Part shown: positions 51,774 through 59,330 of the stretch, in pieces
Layout of the letters: the number at the start of each line of letters is the position of its first letter
How positions within the stretch are numbered: position 1 is the stretch's first letter
Source of the DNA: Acidobacteriota bacterium
GTDB lineage: Bacteria > Acidobacteriota > Terriglobia > Versatilivoradales > Versatilivoraceae
Direction of reading: 5' to 3'
Length of the DNA: 64,000 bases
Assembly (NCBI GenBank): GCA_022826755.1
Contig: JAJDUG010000049.1
Span: 1-64,000, forward strand
Program-made: the position numbers and the translations under genes
The notes under the pieces: model-generated
What the model saw: the letters and a program-made list of their open reading frames with translations, nothing else
Told to the model about the DNA's origin: nothing
The model's database searches: none

Positions 51774-53084
51774 CTACAGGCCTTCCACGGTCCAGGGTTC
51801 CCGGTAGGTCTTGGTCAACATGGCGTCGGCCCGGGCATTGTCGGTGAAGCGCTCGCTCTTCGGATCGAATTGCAGCACCTGGGAGAGCCGGAAGGCGATC
51901 TCCCCCAGATGGATCAGGGCGCAGGAAAGGTGGGCTTCCTCGGCGGGAGCGGTGGGCCGCTTGCGGTCGCGCACGCACTGGAGAAACTGGGCCATGTTCT
52001 GACGACCGGTCTCGGCCAGGCTTCCTTCCTTCATGCCCTCTCCCTTGTGCTCTTTCTTGCCCATGTAGACCTGAAAATACCCTCGCCGCGAGAGCACCAT
52101 GTACCCCTCGGTCCCGTAGAAGGTGTTGCCGCTGTCATACCCATGGAGCCCGTAAGGCGTCCAGAGGCGCTCTTCATAGAGGAGCACCTTGCCTTCCCCA
52201 TACTGGTAGGCCACCATCATGTTGTCCGGATATTCCCGCGCTCCGGCCAGGTCTATGCGGCTTCCGTGGGCGGTGATGCGCTCGGGGTGAGTGTCGACGC
52301 CCAGCGCCCAGCGGGCCAGGTCCAGATCGTGGGCCCCGTCGTCGCCGATGTCCCCGTTGCTGTAATCGCGGAACAGTCTCCAGTTGCGATGAAACCGATT
52401 GGGGTTGAAGGGGCGGCGGGGGGCCGGACCCAGCCACCTGTCGTAATCGACTCCCTCGGGAACCGGGCCATCCGGCACCACCGGGCGTTCGATCTGCCGC
52501 TGCACGTTCCAGGCCTTGGTCGTCTTGATCTCGCCCAGCGTCCCCGCGGCCAGGATCTCGCCGGCGCGGGCCAGCAGCGGGCTGGCGCGCATCTGGGTCC
52601 CGTGCTGAAAGATTCGGCCGTACTTGCGCTCCGCCTCCACCAGCAGCCGGCCCTCCCGGAAGACGTGGCTGGCGGCTTTTTCGACGTAGACGTCCTTGCC
52701 GGCCTTCATGGCCCGCAGCGCCATGGGGGCGTGCCAGTGGTGGGGAGTGGCGATGACGACCGCCTCGATCGAGGGGTCTGCCAGGACCTGGCGGAAGTCG
52801 CCCTCCAGCTTGGGCGTATGGCCGGTCGCATTCCTGACCGTTTCCGTTGCCTTCTGCAGCACCGCCGGGTCCACGTCGCAGAGGGTCACAATGTGGGCAT
52901 CGGTCCGATTGGCCAGGGTCCTGACGTGAAAGTGGCCCATGCCGTTCATGCCGATGACGGCCACGTTCACCTTCCGGTTGGGCGAGGCGGAGCCGGACCG
53001 GATTGCCAGAGTGCCCATCACCCCCAGAGCGGCCGATCCGCCCAGGGAGTAGGACAGGATCCTGCGACGAGTGATCGTTTTCAT
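51774..53084 (-). CDS. Gfo/Idh/MocA oxidoreductase with Tat signal (paralogue)
   Basis: 436 residues from ATG 53084, giving the Tat motif TRRRILSYSLGGSAALGV. The NAD motif is AVIGMNGMGHFHV, the catalytic EKAASHVFREGR (EKA in place of EKP) and the substrate-domain DIGDDGAHDLDLARWAL. About two residues in three match the enzyme at 46607-47887, including the C-terminal NALLTKEYREPW/DAMLTKTYREPW, so the pair arose by duplication. It sits between an MFS transporter and an isomerase in a minus-strand operon, suggesting oxidation and isomerisation of an imported sugar. Confidence 0.88.
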   Translation of the reverse strand: MKTITRRRILSYSLGGSAALGVMGTLAIRSGSASPNRKVNVAVIGMNGMGHFHVRTLANRTDAHIVTLCDVDPAVLQKATETVRNATGHTPKLEGDFRQVLADPSIEAVVIATPHHWHAPMALRAMKAGKDVYVEKAASHVFREGRLLVEAERKYGRIFQHGTQMRASPLLARAGEILAAGTLGEIKTTKAWNVQRQIERPVVPDGPVPEGVDYDRWLGPAPRRPFNPNRFHRNWRLFRDYSNGDIGDDGAHDLDLARWALGVDTHPERITAHGSRIDLAGAREYPDNMMVAYQYGEGKVLLYEERLWTPYGLHGYDSGNTFYGTEGYMVLSRRGYFQVYMGKKEHKGEGMKEGSLAETGRQNMAQFLQCVRDRKRPTAPAEEAHLSCALIHLGEIAFRLSQVLQFDPKSERFTDNARADAMLTKTYREPWTVEGL

Positions 53085-53154
53085 TTGCCTGTATCTCCGT
53101 TGGCGCTGGCCAGCCGCGCCCTCTTGGCCTCTACCGTTCCTCACACCCCGCCGC

Positions 53155-54447
53155 TCAGTCCCTCAGCCTGTGGTCGGAGCTTTCGGGCGCAAAGAAGATC
53201 ACGATGATTCCGACCGCGTAGATGAAACTGGTCACCCTTCCGATGCGGGCGTAGTCCCCGTCGAAGTGAGCGATCAACCATCCGGCCAACAACACGGCTA
53301 CCGCCGTGAGGATACGACCGAAATTGAAGCTGACACCGGACCCCGTCGAGCGAGCCGCGGTGGGAAAAAGCTCCGGAAGGAACAGCGGCAGCCACCCGAA
53401 ATAGACACCGGAGAAAAATCCCAGGGCCGAGGCCCAAATCAGGAAGGTGTCATGGGTGGGAGTGAGCAGCCAGAACATGTACTGACTGGAAAACAGCGCT
53501 CCCAGACTCATCAGGAAATAGGTGCGGCGGCGGCCCACCAGGCTGGCGATGACGCCCCCCAACAGGCTTCCGATCATCCCTGTCAGCGATCGGGAAGTCT
53601 GAACCCAGGCCGGCAGACTAGGGTCCTCGGCGGCCGCGCCGGCCCAGGGAATCATCCAGTTGGAGGCACCCCATCCCCCCAGCAGAGGAACCGTCCCCAA
53701 GGCGATCCCGATCAGGGTCAACCTTCGCAAAGGCGGCCGGAAGACCTCGGCGGTAGCTTTGGATTTCTTTGCTCCGGCGGGTCGGGGAGCGTTTCGTTGC
53801 GCCAACCAGCGGGGCGACTCCGGAACCGCGGCCAGAACGAACAGACCCAAAACGACGGGGGCTGCTCCCACCACCATGACCCAGCGCCAAGTGTCCGGGG
53901 TGATGTCGACTCCCGTAGCGGTCATGGCCATCAGGAGCAAGCCCACGTTGGCTGCCGTCCCCATGATGCCCGCCAGGATCGGCCGGGAGAGATCGGACCA
54001 GGCCTCCGAGACGATGGCCACGCCATTGGGCCACATGCCCCCGATGCCCAGGCAGGTCACAAATCGAATGACCAGCAACTCGAAGGGACTCTGAGCCCAC
54101 CAGGCCAGGCCGGAAAAAATGGAGAGACACAGAATGCTCCAGCCCATGGCCCTGACGCGGCCGAAGCGGTCTCCCAGACGGCCAAAGAGCCAGCCCCCCG
54201 CGGCGGCGCCGAACAGAAAGGCGCACACGTACCAGGCGAACCACTTTCCGACCAGGGCCTCGTTGGTCGACTGAAGCAGGTCGATGGCCGCCGGTCGCAT
54301 GGCCAGGGAGGTGACGGACATCTGCACTCCGGCGAACATCCACCCCAGAAAGGCCGTCACCACGATCAGGTAGCGGCCTCCCGCGGACAGCGGCTGTGGA
54401 GCAGGACCCGGCAGTCCCGCTGCTGAAGCATCCGGCTTGGTTGTCAC
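53155..54447 (-). CDS. Major facilitator superfamily transporter
   Basis: 430 residues from GTG 54447, with GGGGGGA eight bases upstream; the frame continues to 54735 through repeat sequence only. Twelve TM helices in two halves, the first with GRLGDRFGRVRAMGW (MFS motif A) and GIGGMWPNGVAIVSEAW, the second opening after PPLRRLTLIGIALGT. The pattern PELFPTAARSTGSGVSFNFGRI is characteristic of sugar/organic-acid:proton symporters. It lies 70 bases upstream of the Gfo/Idh gene and is probably part of the same catabolic operon. The RBS lies inside a GC repeat that borders the operon. Confidence 0.85.
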   Translation of the reverse strand: MTTKPDASAAGLPGPAPQPLSAGGRYLIVVTAFLGWMFAGVQMSVTSLAMRPAAIDLLQSTNEALVGKWFAWYVCAFLFGAAAGGWLFGRLGDRFGRVRAMGWSILCLSIFSGLAWWAQSPFELLVIRFVTCLGIGGMWPNGVAIVSEAWSDLSRPILAGIMGTAANVGLLLMAMTATGVDITPDTWRWVMVVGAAPVVLGLFVLAAVPESPRWLAQRNAPRPAGAKKSKATAEVFRPPLRRLTLIGIALGTVPLLGGWGASNWMIPWAGAAAEDPSLPAWVQTSRSLTGMIGSLLGGVIASLVGRRRTYFLMSLGALFSSQYMFWLLTPTHDTFLIWASALGFFSGVYFGWLPLFLPELFPTAARSTGSGVSFNFGRILTAVAVLLAGWLIAHFDGDYARIGRVTSFIYAVGIIVIFFAPESSDHRLRD

Positions 54448-54455
54448 CTGGCTAT

Positions 54456-54675
54456 CCCCCCGGGAGCGCGGGCGTCCCGCCCGCACCGTTTTGCCGCAAA
54501 CCGGGTGCGATCCACCGCCACTGCCTCCGACTGCGTGCCCGACCTGCCGTTGCGGCGGGCTCTTCCCCAAGGCGGAAGGGGGAGTCATCCCCCTTTCCGC
54601 TGAATTGAAGGCAGAGCAGACCGGCTTGGCTGCGCCAAGCCCCTGTGCGGGCGGGACGCCCGCGCTCCCGGGGGG
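54456..54675. repeat. MITE-like unit with 30-bp GC inverted ends
   Basis: Left arm 54456-54487 (CCCCCCGGGAGCGCGGGCGT then CCCGCCCGCACC) is the reverse complement of the right arm 54645-54675. Inside lies a further palindrome, GGCGGAAGGGGGAGTC and its complement, at 54572-54600. It encodes nothing recognisable and resembles a miniature inverted-repeat element or a repeat pair. The same left arm recurs alone at 61543-61572. Confidence 0.65.
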
Positions 54676-54732
54676 ACACAACCCTTCCCGGAAACAAATC
54701 CGGCTTACTGGCGGATTCTGCAAACGGCTCAG

Positions 54733-54770
54733 CAATCAGTCTATTCGTGTTCATTCGTGGTTCTTCTTGG
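54733..54770 (+). repeat. Dispersed repeat family A copy
   Basis: AATCAGTCTATTCGTGTTCA followed by TTCGTGGTTCTTCTTGG, very similar to 31391-31425 (including CAATCAGT upstream) and to 150-188. Confidence 0.65.
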
Positions 54771-54807
54771 ATTTCTTTTTCCCCGCTTGTAGCTCTGAGG
54801 CAGGACA

Positions 54808-55218
54808 CTACAGCTTGACTCCCCGCCATTCGCCCTTGTCGGCGGTCACGTCCACCACGTTGCCGTCGGGGTCTTCGATCTTGAAGGCGCGATCGGGCAG
54901 CCGGCGGCGGTCCAGGTCGATGCGCTCCTTGACGGTCTTGGAGGCCTCGGCGCCCCATTGGCGGCAGCGGTTCCAGGCGGCCTCCAGGTCCTCCACCATG
55001 ACGCCGATGTGCATATACTCGTTGCCCTCCTCGATGCGGGGTCGATCGCAGTCGGCGGGCTGTTGGATCAGGGTGATGTTGGTCACCCCGTCAGTCAGGT
55101 CCATGCCCAGCCGGCTGGGGCGGTAGCCGATGAATTCCCAACCGAAGACACTTTCATAGAAGCGGCGGGACTCCTCCATGTCGCGGCAGCGCAGCGCCAG
55201 ATGACGTATTCGAGCCAT
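54808..55218 (-). CDS. VOC (glyoxalase-like) family protein
   Basis: 136 residues. Two beta-alpha-beta-beta-beta repeats: RIRHLALRCRDMEESRRFYESVFGWEFIG and YMHIGVMVEDLEAAWNRC. Metal ligand positions H8, H in YMHIG and E in FKIEDPDGNVVDV are present, so a metal-dependent lyase, isomerase or dioxygenase function is plausible; VOC proteins are too diverse to say which. It is upstream of the MFS gene on the same strand but separated by a repeat-filled gap of 360 bp. AGGAGGAAAA lies just before the start. Confidence 0.85.
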   Translation of the reverse strand: MARIRHLALRCRDMEESRRFYESVFGWEFIGYRPSRLGMDLTDGVTNITLIQQPADCDRPRIEEGNEYMHIGVMVEDLEAAWNRCRQWGAEASKTVKERIDLDRRRLPDRAFKIEDPDGNVVDVTADKGEWRGVKL

Positions 55219-55448
55219 GATTTTCCTCCTAAATCGTTCCCTTCGTATCCATTGGTGGTCCGTAGTGCCACTTCACGGGTTTCCTTAATGCCCTTGGACC
55301 CTCTTCCCGACCCTTGGCAGACCCCCTTTGAGTCTCCTCCAGCCCCTTGGTGGCCCTTCGTGGTCCTTCGTGGATGACTCTTTTTGTCTTTTCGGATCCC
55401 TTCGCGGGTCTCGTTATTCCCGGCTTGCAGGCCTGAGCTACGCCCTCG
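55219..55448. other. Repeat-bearing intergenic region
   Basis: About 230 bp between the VOC and DUF1501 genes, with a family-A variant (CCCTTCGTGGTCCTTCGTGG then ATGACTCTTTTT) at 55340-55392 and two looser TTGGTGG/TTCGCGG units. It has no gene. Confidence 0.5.
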
Positions 55449-56792
55449 TCAGATCAGCTCCTCGATCGGCCGGCCGGTGGTGTCGTCGAAGGAGTTGGCG
55501 ATCTTGATGGGCCGGCCCACCGGGGTCATGTATTCCCTGGTCCAGTCGATGCCCATGGCCTTGTAGATGGTGGCGAAGACGTCTCCCACCGAGATGGGAC
55601 GCTCGGCCACGTACCCGCCCCTCTCGTCGCTCGTTCCAATGACCTGCCCTCCCTGCAATCCCCCTCCGCCCAGGACCATGGAAAAGCAGAAGGGCCAGTG
55701 GTCGCGGCCGTTGATGGGGTTGATCTCAGGGGTGCGTCCGAACTCGCCCATGGCCATGACGATGGTGGACTCCAGCAGTCCGCGCTGATCCAGGTCGACC
55801 AGCAGAGCCGTGAGGGTCTGATCCAGGGTGGGGCACAGCAGGGCCCGCAGCTTCTTGTCGTTTTCTCCCCCCGAACCCCGGCCGTGGGTATCCCAGCCGC
55901 TGTCCAGGTTGTAGCCGGCCGCGGTGACGAAGCGGGAGCCTGCTTCCACCAGGCGCCGGGCCAGCAGGGCGCTCTGTCCGAATCCGTAGCGGCCGTAGGC
56001 GTCCTTGGTCGTCTCCGACTCCCGGGAGAGATCGAAGGCCTTCTTCATGGCCGGAGACAGGATCATCTCCATGGCCTTGTCCCGAAAGGTCTCGCGCGCG
56101 GCCGCTTCCACCAGGACTTCCTTGCGGCGGTAGAGGTCGTCCACCACTTGCAAAAAACCGCGGCGATCCTCGATCCGCTTCTCGGTGATGGACTTGGGCA
56201 GGGTGAGGTCCTTGAGCTTGAAGTCCTTCTTGCTGGGATCGGGGACCACCAGCGGGTTGTAGGCGGCTCCCAGGGAAGAGGCTCCGTAATAGCTCTGCGT
56301 CAGGTGGGGCGCGCCCAGCACGTAGGGAGGAATGTCGTTGCGAGGCCCCAGCTCCCTGGCAATGATGGACCCTACGCTGGCAAACTCCATGGCCGGGGCC
56401 GGACGGTGTCCGCTGGTGATGTACTCCCGCCCCAGGGGATGGTCCACTTCCTCGTGGGTCATGGAGCGAATGATGGACAACTTGTCCATGTGGCGGGCCA
56501 TTCGAGGCAGAATCTCGGAAATTTGGATCCCGGGCACGTTGGTGGAGATGGGCCGGAAACCGCTGCTGGGTTTCGGGTCCCAGGTGTCCACCTGGCTGGG
56601 CCCGCCTTCCAGCAGGAGCAGGATGCAGGCCCGGGCCTTGGCCGGTGGAGCCGTGGCGCCGGAAGCGGCCATCAGGCCCTTCACTTGGAGATACTGGCCC
56701 AGGTGGATCCCCACCAGGCTCAGGGACCCCACCCGCAGAAAGTGCCGGCGTGCCGGACTCTCGCAGAAACTGTCGCACCCCCATCGAATCAT
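55449..56792 (-). CDS. DUF1501 protein (second cassette)
   Basis: 447 residues. The N-terminus SPARRHFLRVGSLSLVGIHLG has a twin-arginine motif. DUF1501 markers: ILLLLEGGPSQVDTWDPKP, SIIRSMTHEEVDHPLGREYITSG, GWDTHGRGSG, IVMAMGEFGRTPEIN and GRDHWPFCFSMVLGGGGLQGG, with metal-site aspartates and histidines in place. It belongs to the sulfatase/phosphatase-like superfamily and is presumably exported. It follows the DUF1549/DUF1553 gene by 22 bases and is last in the operon, mirroring the order in the cassette at 33.8-37.8 kb but not the sequence. Confidence 0.9.
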   Translation of the reverse strand: MIRWGCDSFCESPARRHFLRVGSLSLVGIHLGQYLQVKGLMAASGATAPPAKARACILLLLEGGPSQVDTWDPKPSSGFRPISTNVPGIQISEILPRMARHMDKLSIIRSMTHEEVDHPLGREYITSGHRPAPAMEFASVGSIIARELGPRNDIPPYVLGAPHLTQSYYGASSLGAAYNPLVVPDPSKKDFKLKDLTLPKSITEKRIEDRRGFLQVVDDLYRRKEVLVEAAARETFRDKAMEMILSPAMKKAFDLSRESETTKDAYGRYGFGQSALLARRLVEAGSRFVTAAGYNLDSGWDTHGRGSGGENDKKLRALLCPTLDQTLTALLVDLDQRGLLESTIVMAMGEFGRTPEINPINGRDHWPFCFSMVLGGGGLQGGQVIGTSDERGGYVAERPISVGDVFATIYKAMGIDWTREYMTPVGRPIKIANSFDDTTGRPIEELI

Positions 56793-56814
56793 GACCGGAA
56801 CTCTCCTTGTCGGA

Positions 56815-59313
56815 TCACTGGTTGTTCAGGAACTGCTCCGAGTTTACCAGGGCCCACAGCAGATCCTCCACTGCCTCTTGCCGTGATTCCCGTTTCCGGA
56901 TCATGGCCTTCAGCGAGGCCTGCTCGGTTTCGGTCGCGAAACGGCACAGGGCCGCCAGATACAGCTCTTCAATGATGGCCTCGTCGGAGGCCTGACGCTG
57001 CAGCAGGCTGTCCACCCGTCCCCCCTCGCGGGAAAGCTTGGCCGTAAAGGTCGGACCCGCCAACTGGTGCAGGGCCTGCAGCAGGCTGGGCTTCATGTCG
57101 CGTTCGGGAATGGAGCTCAGGTCGGGCTTCCCGTAGACGTTGAAGAAGTTTCCGTCCTCTCCCTTCACCCCGCTCACGTGGGAGATGGCCCTCAAGAGCA
57201 CCTCGCTGTCCAGGGGGCGCGGAAGCGCCCTGGAATAGTTGACCCGGTCGTAGCGGTTGGTGGAGTTGGGATCCCCCGAAAGCTGGTAGGTCCTGGACTC
57301 CACCATGAGGCGAATGAGCGAACGCAGGTCGTACCCGCTCCTGACAAAGTGCCGGGCCAGGGCTTCCAGCAGCCGGGGATGGGTGGCCAGGTTGTTGGAG
57401 CGAAAGTCGTCCACCGGTTCCACGATCCCCCTGCCGAAGAAATAGCCCCACATGCGGTTGGCCATGGCCGGGGCAAAGTAGGGGTTATCGGGAGAGGTCA
57501 TCCACTCGGCCAGCGCCAGCCGCCAGTCGTCCCGCCGGTCCCGGGGCAGGGGACTCCCGTCCAGGAACCTGGGCTGCACCTCCTGCTTGGTGCGGGGGTG
57601 AATGACCTCGGATCCCTTGCCGAAGGTCCCGTAGCCCTCGGGATCGTCCATGATCACGAAATCCACCTGGGGAAATCCCGGATGGAGGTTGCTCAACCTC
57701 CCGAAGAAGGCGGTCAGTCCCCAGAACTGGTCCTGGCTCCAGGTCTCGTAGGGGTGGTCGTGGCACTGGGCGCAGTCCATGCGGCGGCCCAGAAAGACCC
57801 GGACCTGTTCGCCCATGGCATTCTGCGGCAGAGGCACGGCCGTGCCCCCCATGTCCTCGTAGTGGCGGGAGGGACCGTCATAACCCTGGGCGGCCACCCG
57901 TTCCCGGGCGAACTGATCGTAAGGCTTGTTCTCGGCAATGGCCCGCCGAACCCAGTCCTTGTAGACCGGGCTGATCACGCGAAGGAAGTCGTAGAAGCGC
58001 CAGGACCAGTGATCCACGAACTCCGGCGACCGGAGCAGCAGGTCGATGAGACGGCTGCGCTTTTGCGGGTCCGGGTCGGCCAGGAACTGGCGCACCCGAT
58101 GAACGGGCGGCAGCCTGCCGGTCAGGTCCAGACAGAGGCGCCGCAGGTACTCGGCGTCGGAGGAGAGCGCCGAAGGAACCAGGTGAAACTTGCGGGCCTT
58201 GGCGAAGACATGCTCGTCAATGAAGTTGTGGCGTGGAACCTCGGGGTAGGCCGCCACCGGCTCCTCGATCACGCCCACGGTGGCGCTGGCGCTCTGCCCG
58301 CCGGCCAGCACCTGGATGGCGGTCTCGCCCACTTGCCGCCCCGTCAGCCGACCGTCGGGTCCCACCGAAACCACTTCGGGGTTGTTGGAAATGTAGCGCA
58401 CCTGGCGGGTGATATCCTCCCGGCCGCCGTCGGCCCAATGGGCGGTCACCAGCAGTTGCCGCTCCCCTCCCTTCCGCATCACCACCTGCCCGGGCGCGAC
58501 CGCCACCCGTTCCAGGGACGCGGATCGAGCGCCGTTCTCAGGGCCGTAGACTGCGCCCCCGCCGATCCAGTCCCGGATGCGCCGGTAGTCCCGCGAGTCC
58601 TGCTCGAGCCGCTGGCCGCCCCCGTGGGGCACGGCCAGGCTGGCTTTCAGCAGCAGCAGGCTCTGGCCGGGATCTTCCAAGTTGACCCGGGACGCCTTCT
58701 CGCCGGTCTCGGCCGTGAGGACGTGGAAGGTGCCGCCCTCCACGATCCAGCGGTAATCTTCCCGGGGAGCGGTGGCGTTCTTGGAGAGCTTGAACCCGCC
58801 CTGGCCGGTGACGCTGCCGTGACATTCGGTGCTGTTGCAGCCCCGCCGGGTGAGAATCCTGGCGATGTCGGGATCGAAACGGAGGGGGCGGCTCACGGTT
58901 GAATCCCGCACCTGCACGATCGCCTGGAGATCCCGACCCGAGGAGCGAACGGTCAGCAGCGTCCGGCCGTCGGATCGGGCCTTTACCCTGCCCCGGGCAT
59001 CGATCTCGGCCAATTCGGGGTCGGCGATGGAGAACCGGCTGGTCTCGGTCAGGTCCCGCTCCAGCCCGTCGGCATAGGTTCCGATGACCAGGAGCTGCTG
59101 GGCGGCGTCCTTGCCCCGGAGCCGCACCTCTTCAGGCAGGAGCCTGACGGAAAGCAGGCGGCCGCCGGAGGGCGGCCCACCGGTTGTCTTCGGGCCGGCG
59201 GACCGGAGCGGCGCCGGCCAACCCAGCAGCCCGATCAACAAGCCCATGATGCAGAGATCGGGCGCGAGAAAAGCTCCCCCGACCCATCCCGGACTTCTGT
59301 TCCCTGTCCTCAT
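56815..59313 (-). CDS. Ig-like/PSCyt/DUF1549/DUF1553 protein
   Basis: About 832 residues from ATG 59313, 17 bases after the PPC gene; the frame runs on to 59529 inside that gene. Order: signal/TM (about 18-36), a bacterial Ig-like (BIG2) domain (about 52-150), a Planctomycete-type haem motif CNSTECHG (159-166, CX4CH), a second BIG2 domain (about 250-330), DUF1549 (FIDEHVFAKARKFHLVPS...MDCAQCHDHPYETW with CxxCH) and DUF1553 (LAEWMTSPDNPYFAPAMANRMWGYFFGRG). This is the larger variant of the protein encoded at 33798-36353. Function is unproven; exported and probably membrane-anchored. Confidence 0.88.
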   Translation of the reverse strand: MRTGNRSPGWVGGAFLAPDLCIMGLLIGLLGWPAPLRSAGPKTTGGPPSGGRLLSVRLLPEEVRLRGKDAAQQLLVIGTYADGLERDLTETSRFSIADPELAEIDARGRVKARSDGRTLLTVRSSGRDLQAIVQVRDSTVSRPLRFDPDIARILTRRGCNSTECHGSVTGQGGFKLSKNATAPREDYRWIVEGGTFHVLTAETGEKASRVNLEDPGQSLLLLKASLAVPHGGGQRLEQDSRDYRRIRDWIGGGAVYGPENGARSASLERVAVAPGQVVMRKGGERQLLVTAHWADGGREDITRQVRYISNNPEVVSVGPDGRLTGRQVGETAIQVLAGGQSASATVGVIEEPVAAYPEVPRHNFIDEHVFAKARKFHLVPSALSSDAEYLRRLCLDLTGRLPPVHRVRQFLADPDPQKRSRLIDLLLRSPEFVDHWSWRFYDFLRVISPVYKDWVRRAIAENKPYDQFARERVAAQGYDGPSRHYEDMGGTAVPLPQNAMGEQVRVFLGRRMDCAQCHDHPYETWSQDQFWGLTAFFGRLSNLHPGFPQVDFVIMDDPEGYGTFGKGSEVIHPRTKQEVQPRFLDGSPLPRDRRDDWRLALAEWMTSPDNPYFAPAMANRMWGYFFGRGIVEPVDDFRSNNLATHPRLLEALARHFVRSGYDLRSLIRLMVESRTYQLSGDPNSTNRYDRVNYSRALPRPLDSEVLLRAISHVSGVKGEDGNFFNVYGKPDLSSIPERDMKPSLLQALHQLAGPTFTAKLSREGGRVDSLLQRQASDEAIIEELYLAALCRFATETEQASLKAMIRKRESRQEAVEDLLWALVNSEQFLNNQ

Positions 59314-59330
59314 CCTGTCCACTCGGTCCT

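Larger units (their letters stand above)
54448..54807. other. Repeat-bearing intergenic region
   Basis: About 360 bp between the MFS and VOC genes. It carries a 220-bp unit bounded by inverted GC-rich arms (54456-54675) and a family-A repeat at 54733-54770. No gene is seen. The MFS ribosome-binding site is formed by bases of the left arm. Confidence 0.6.
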
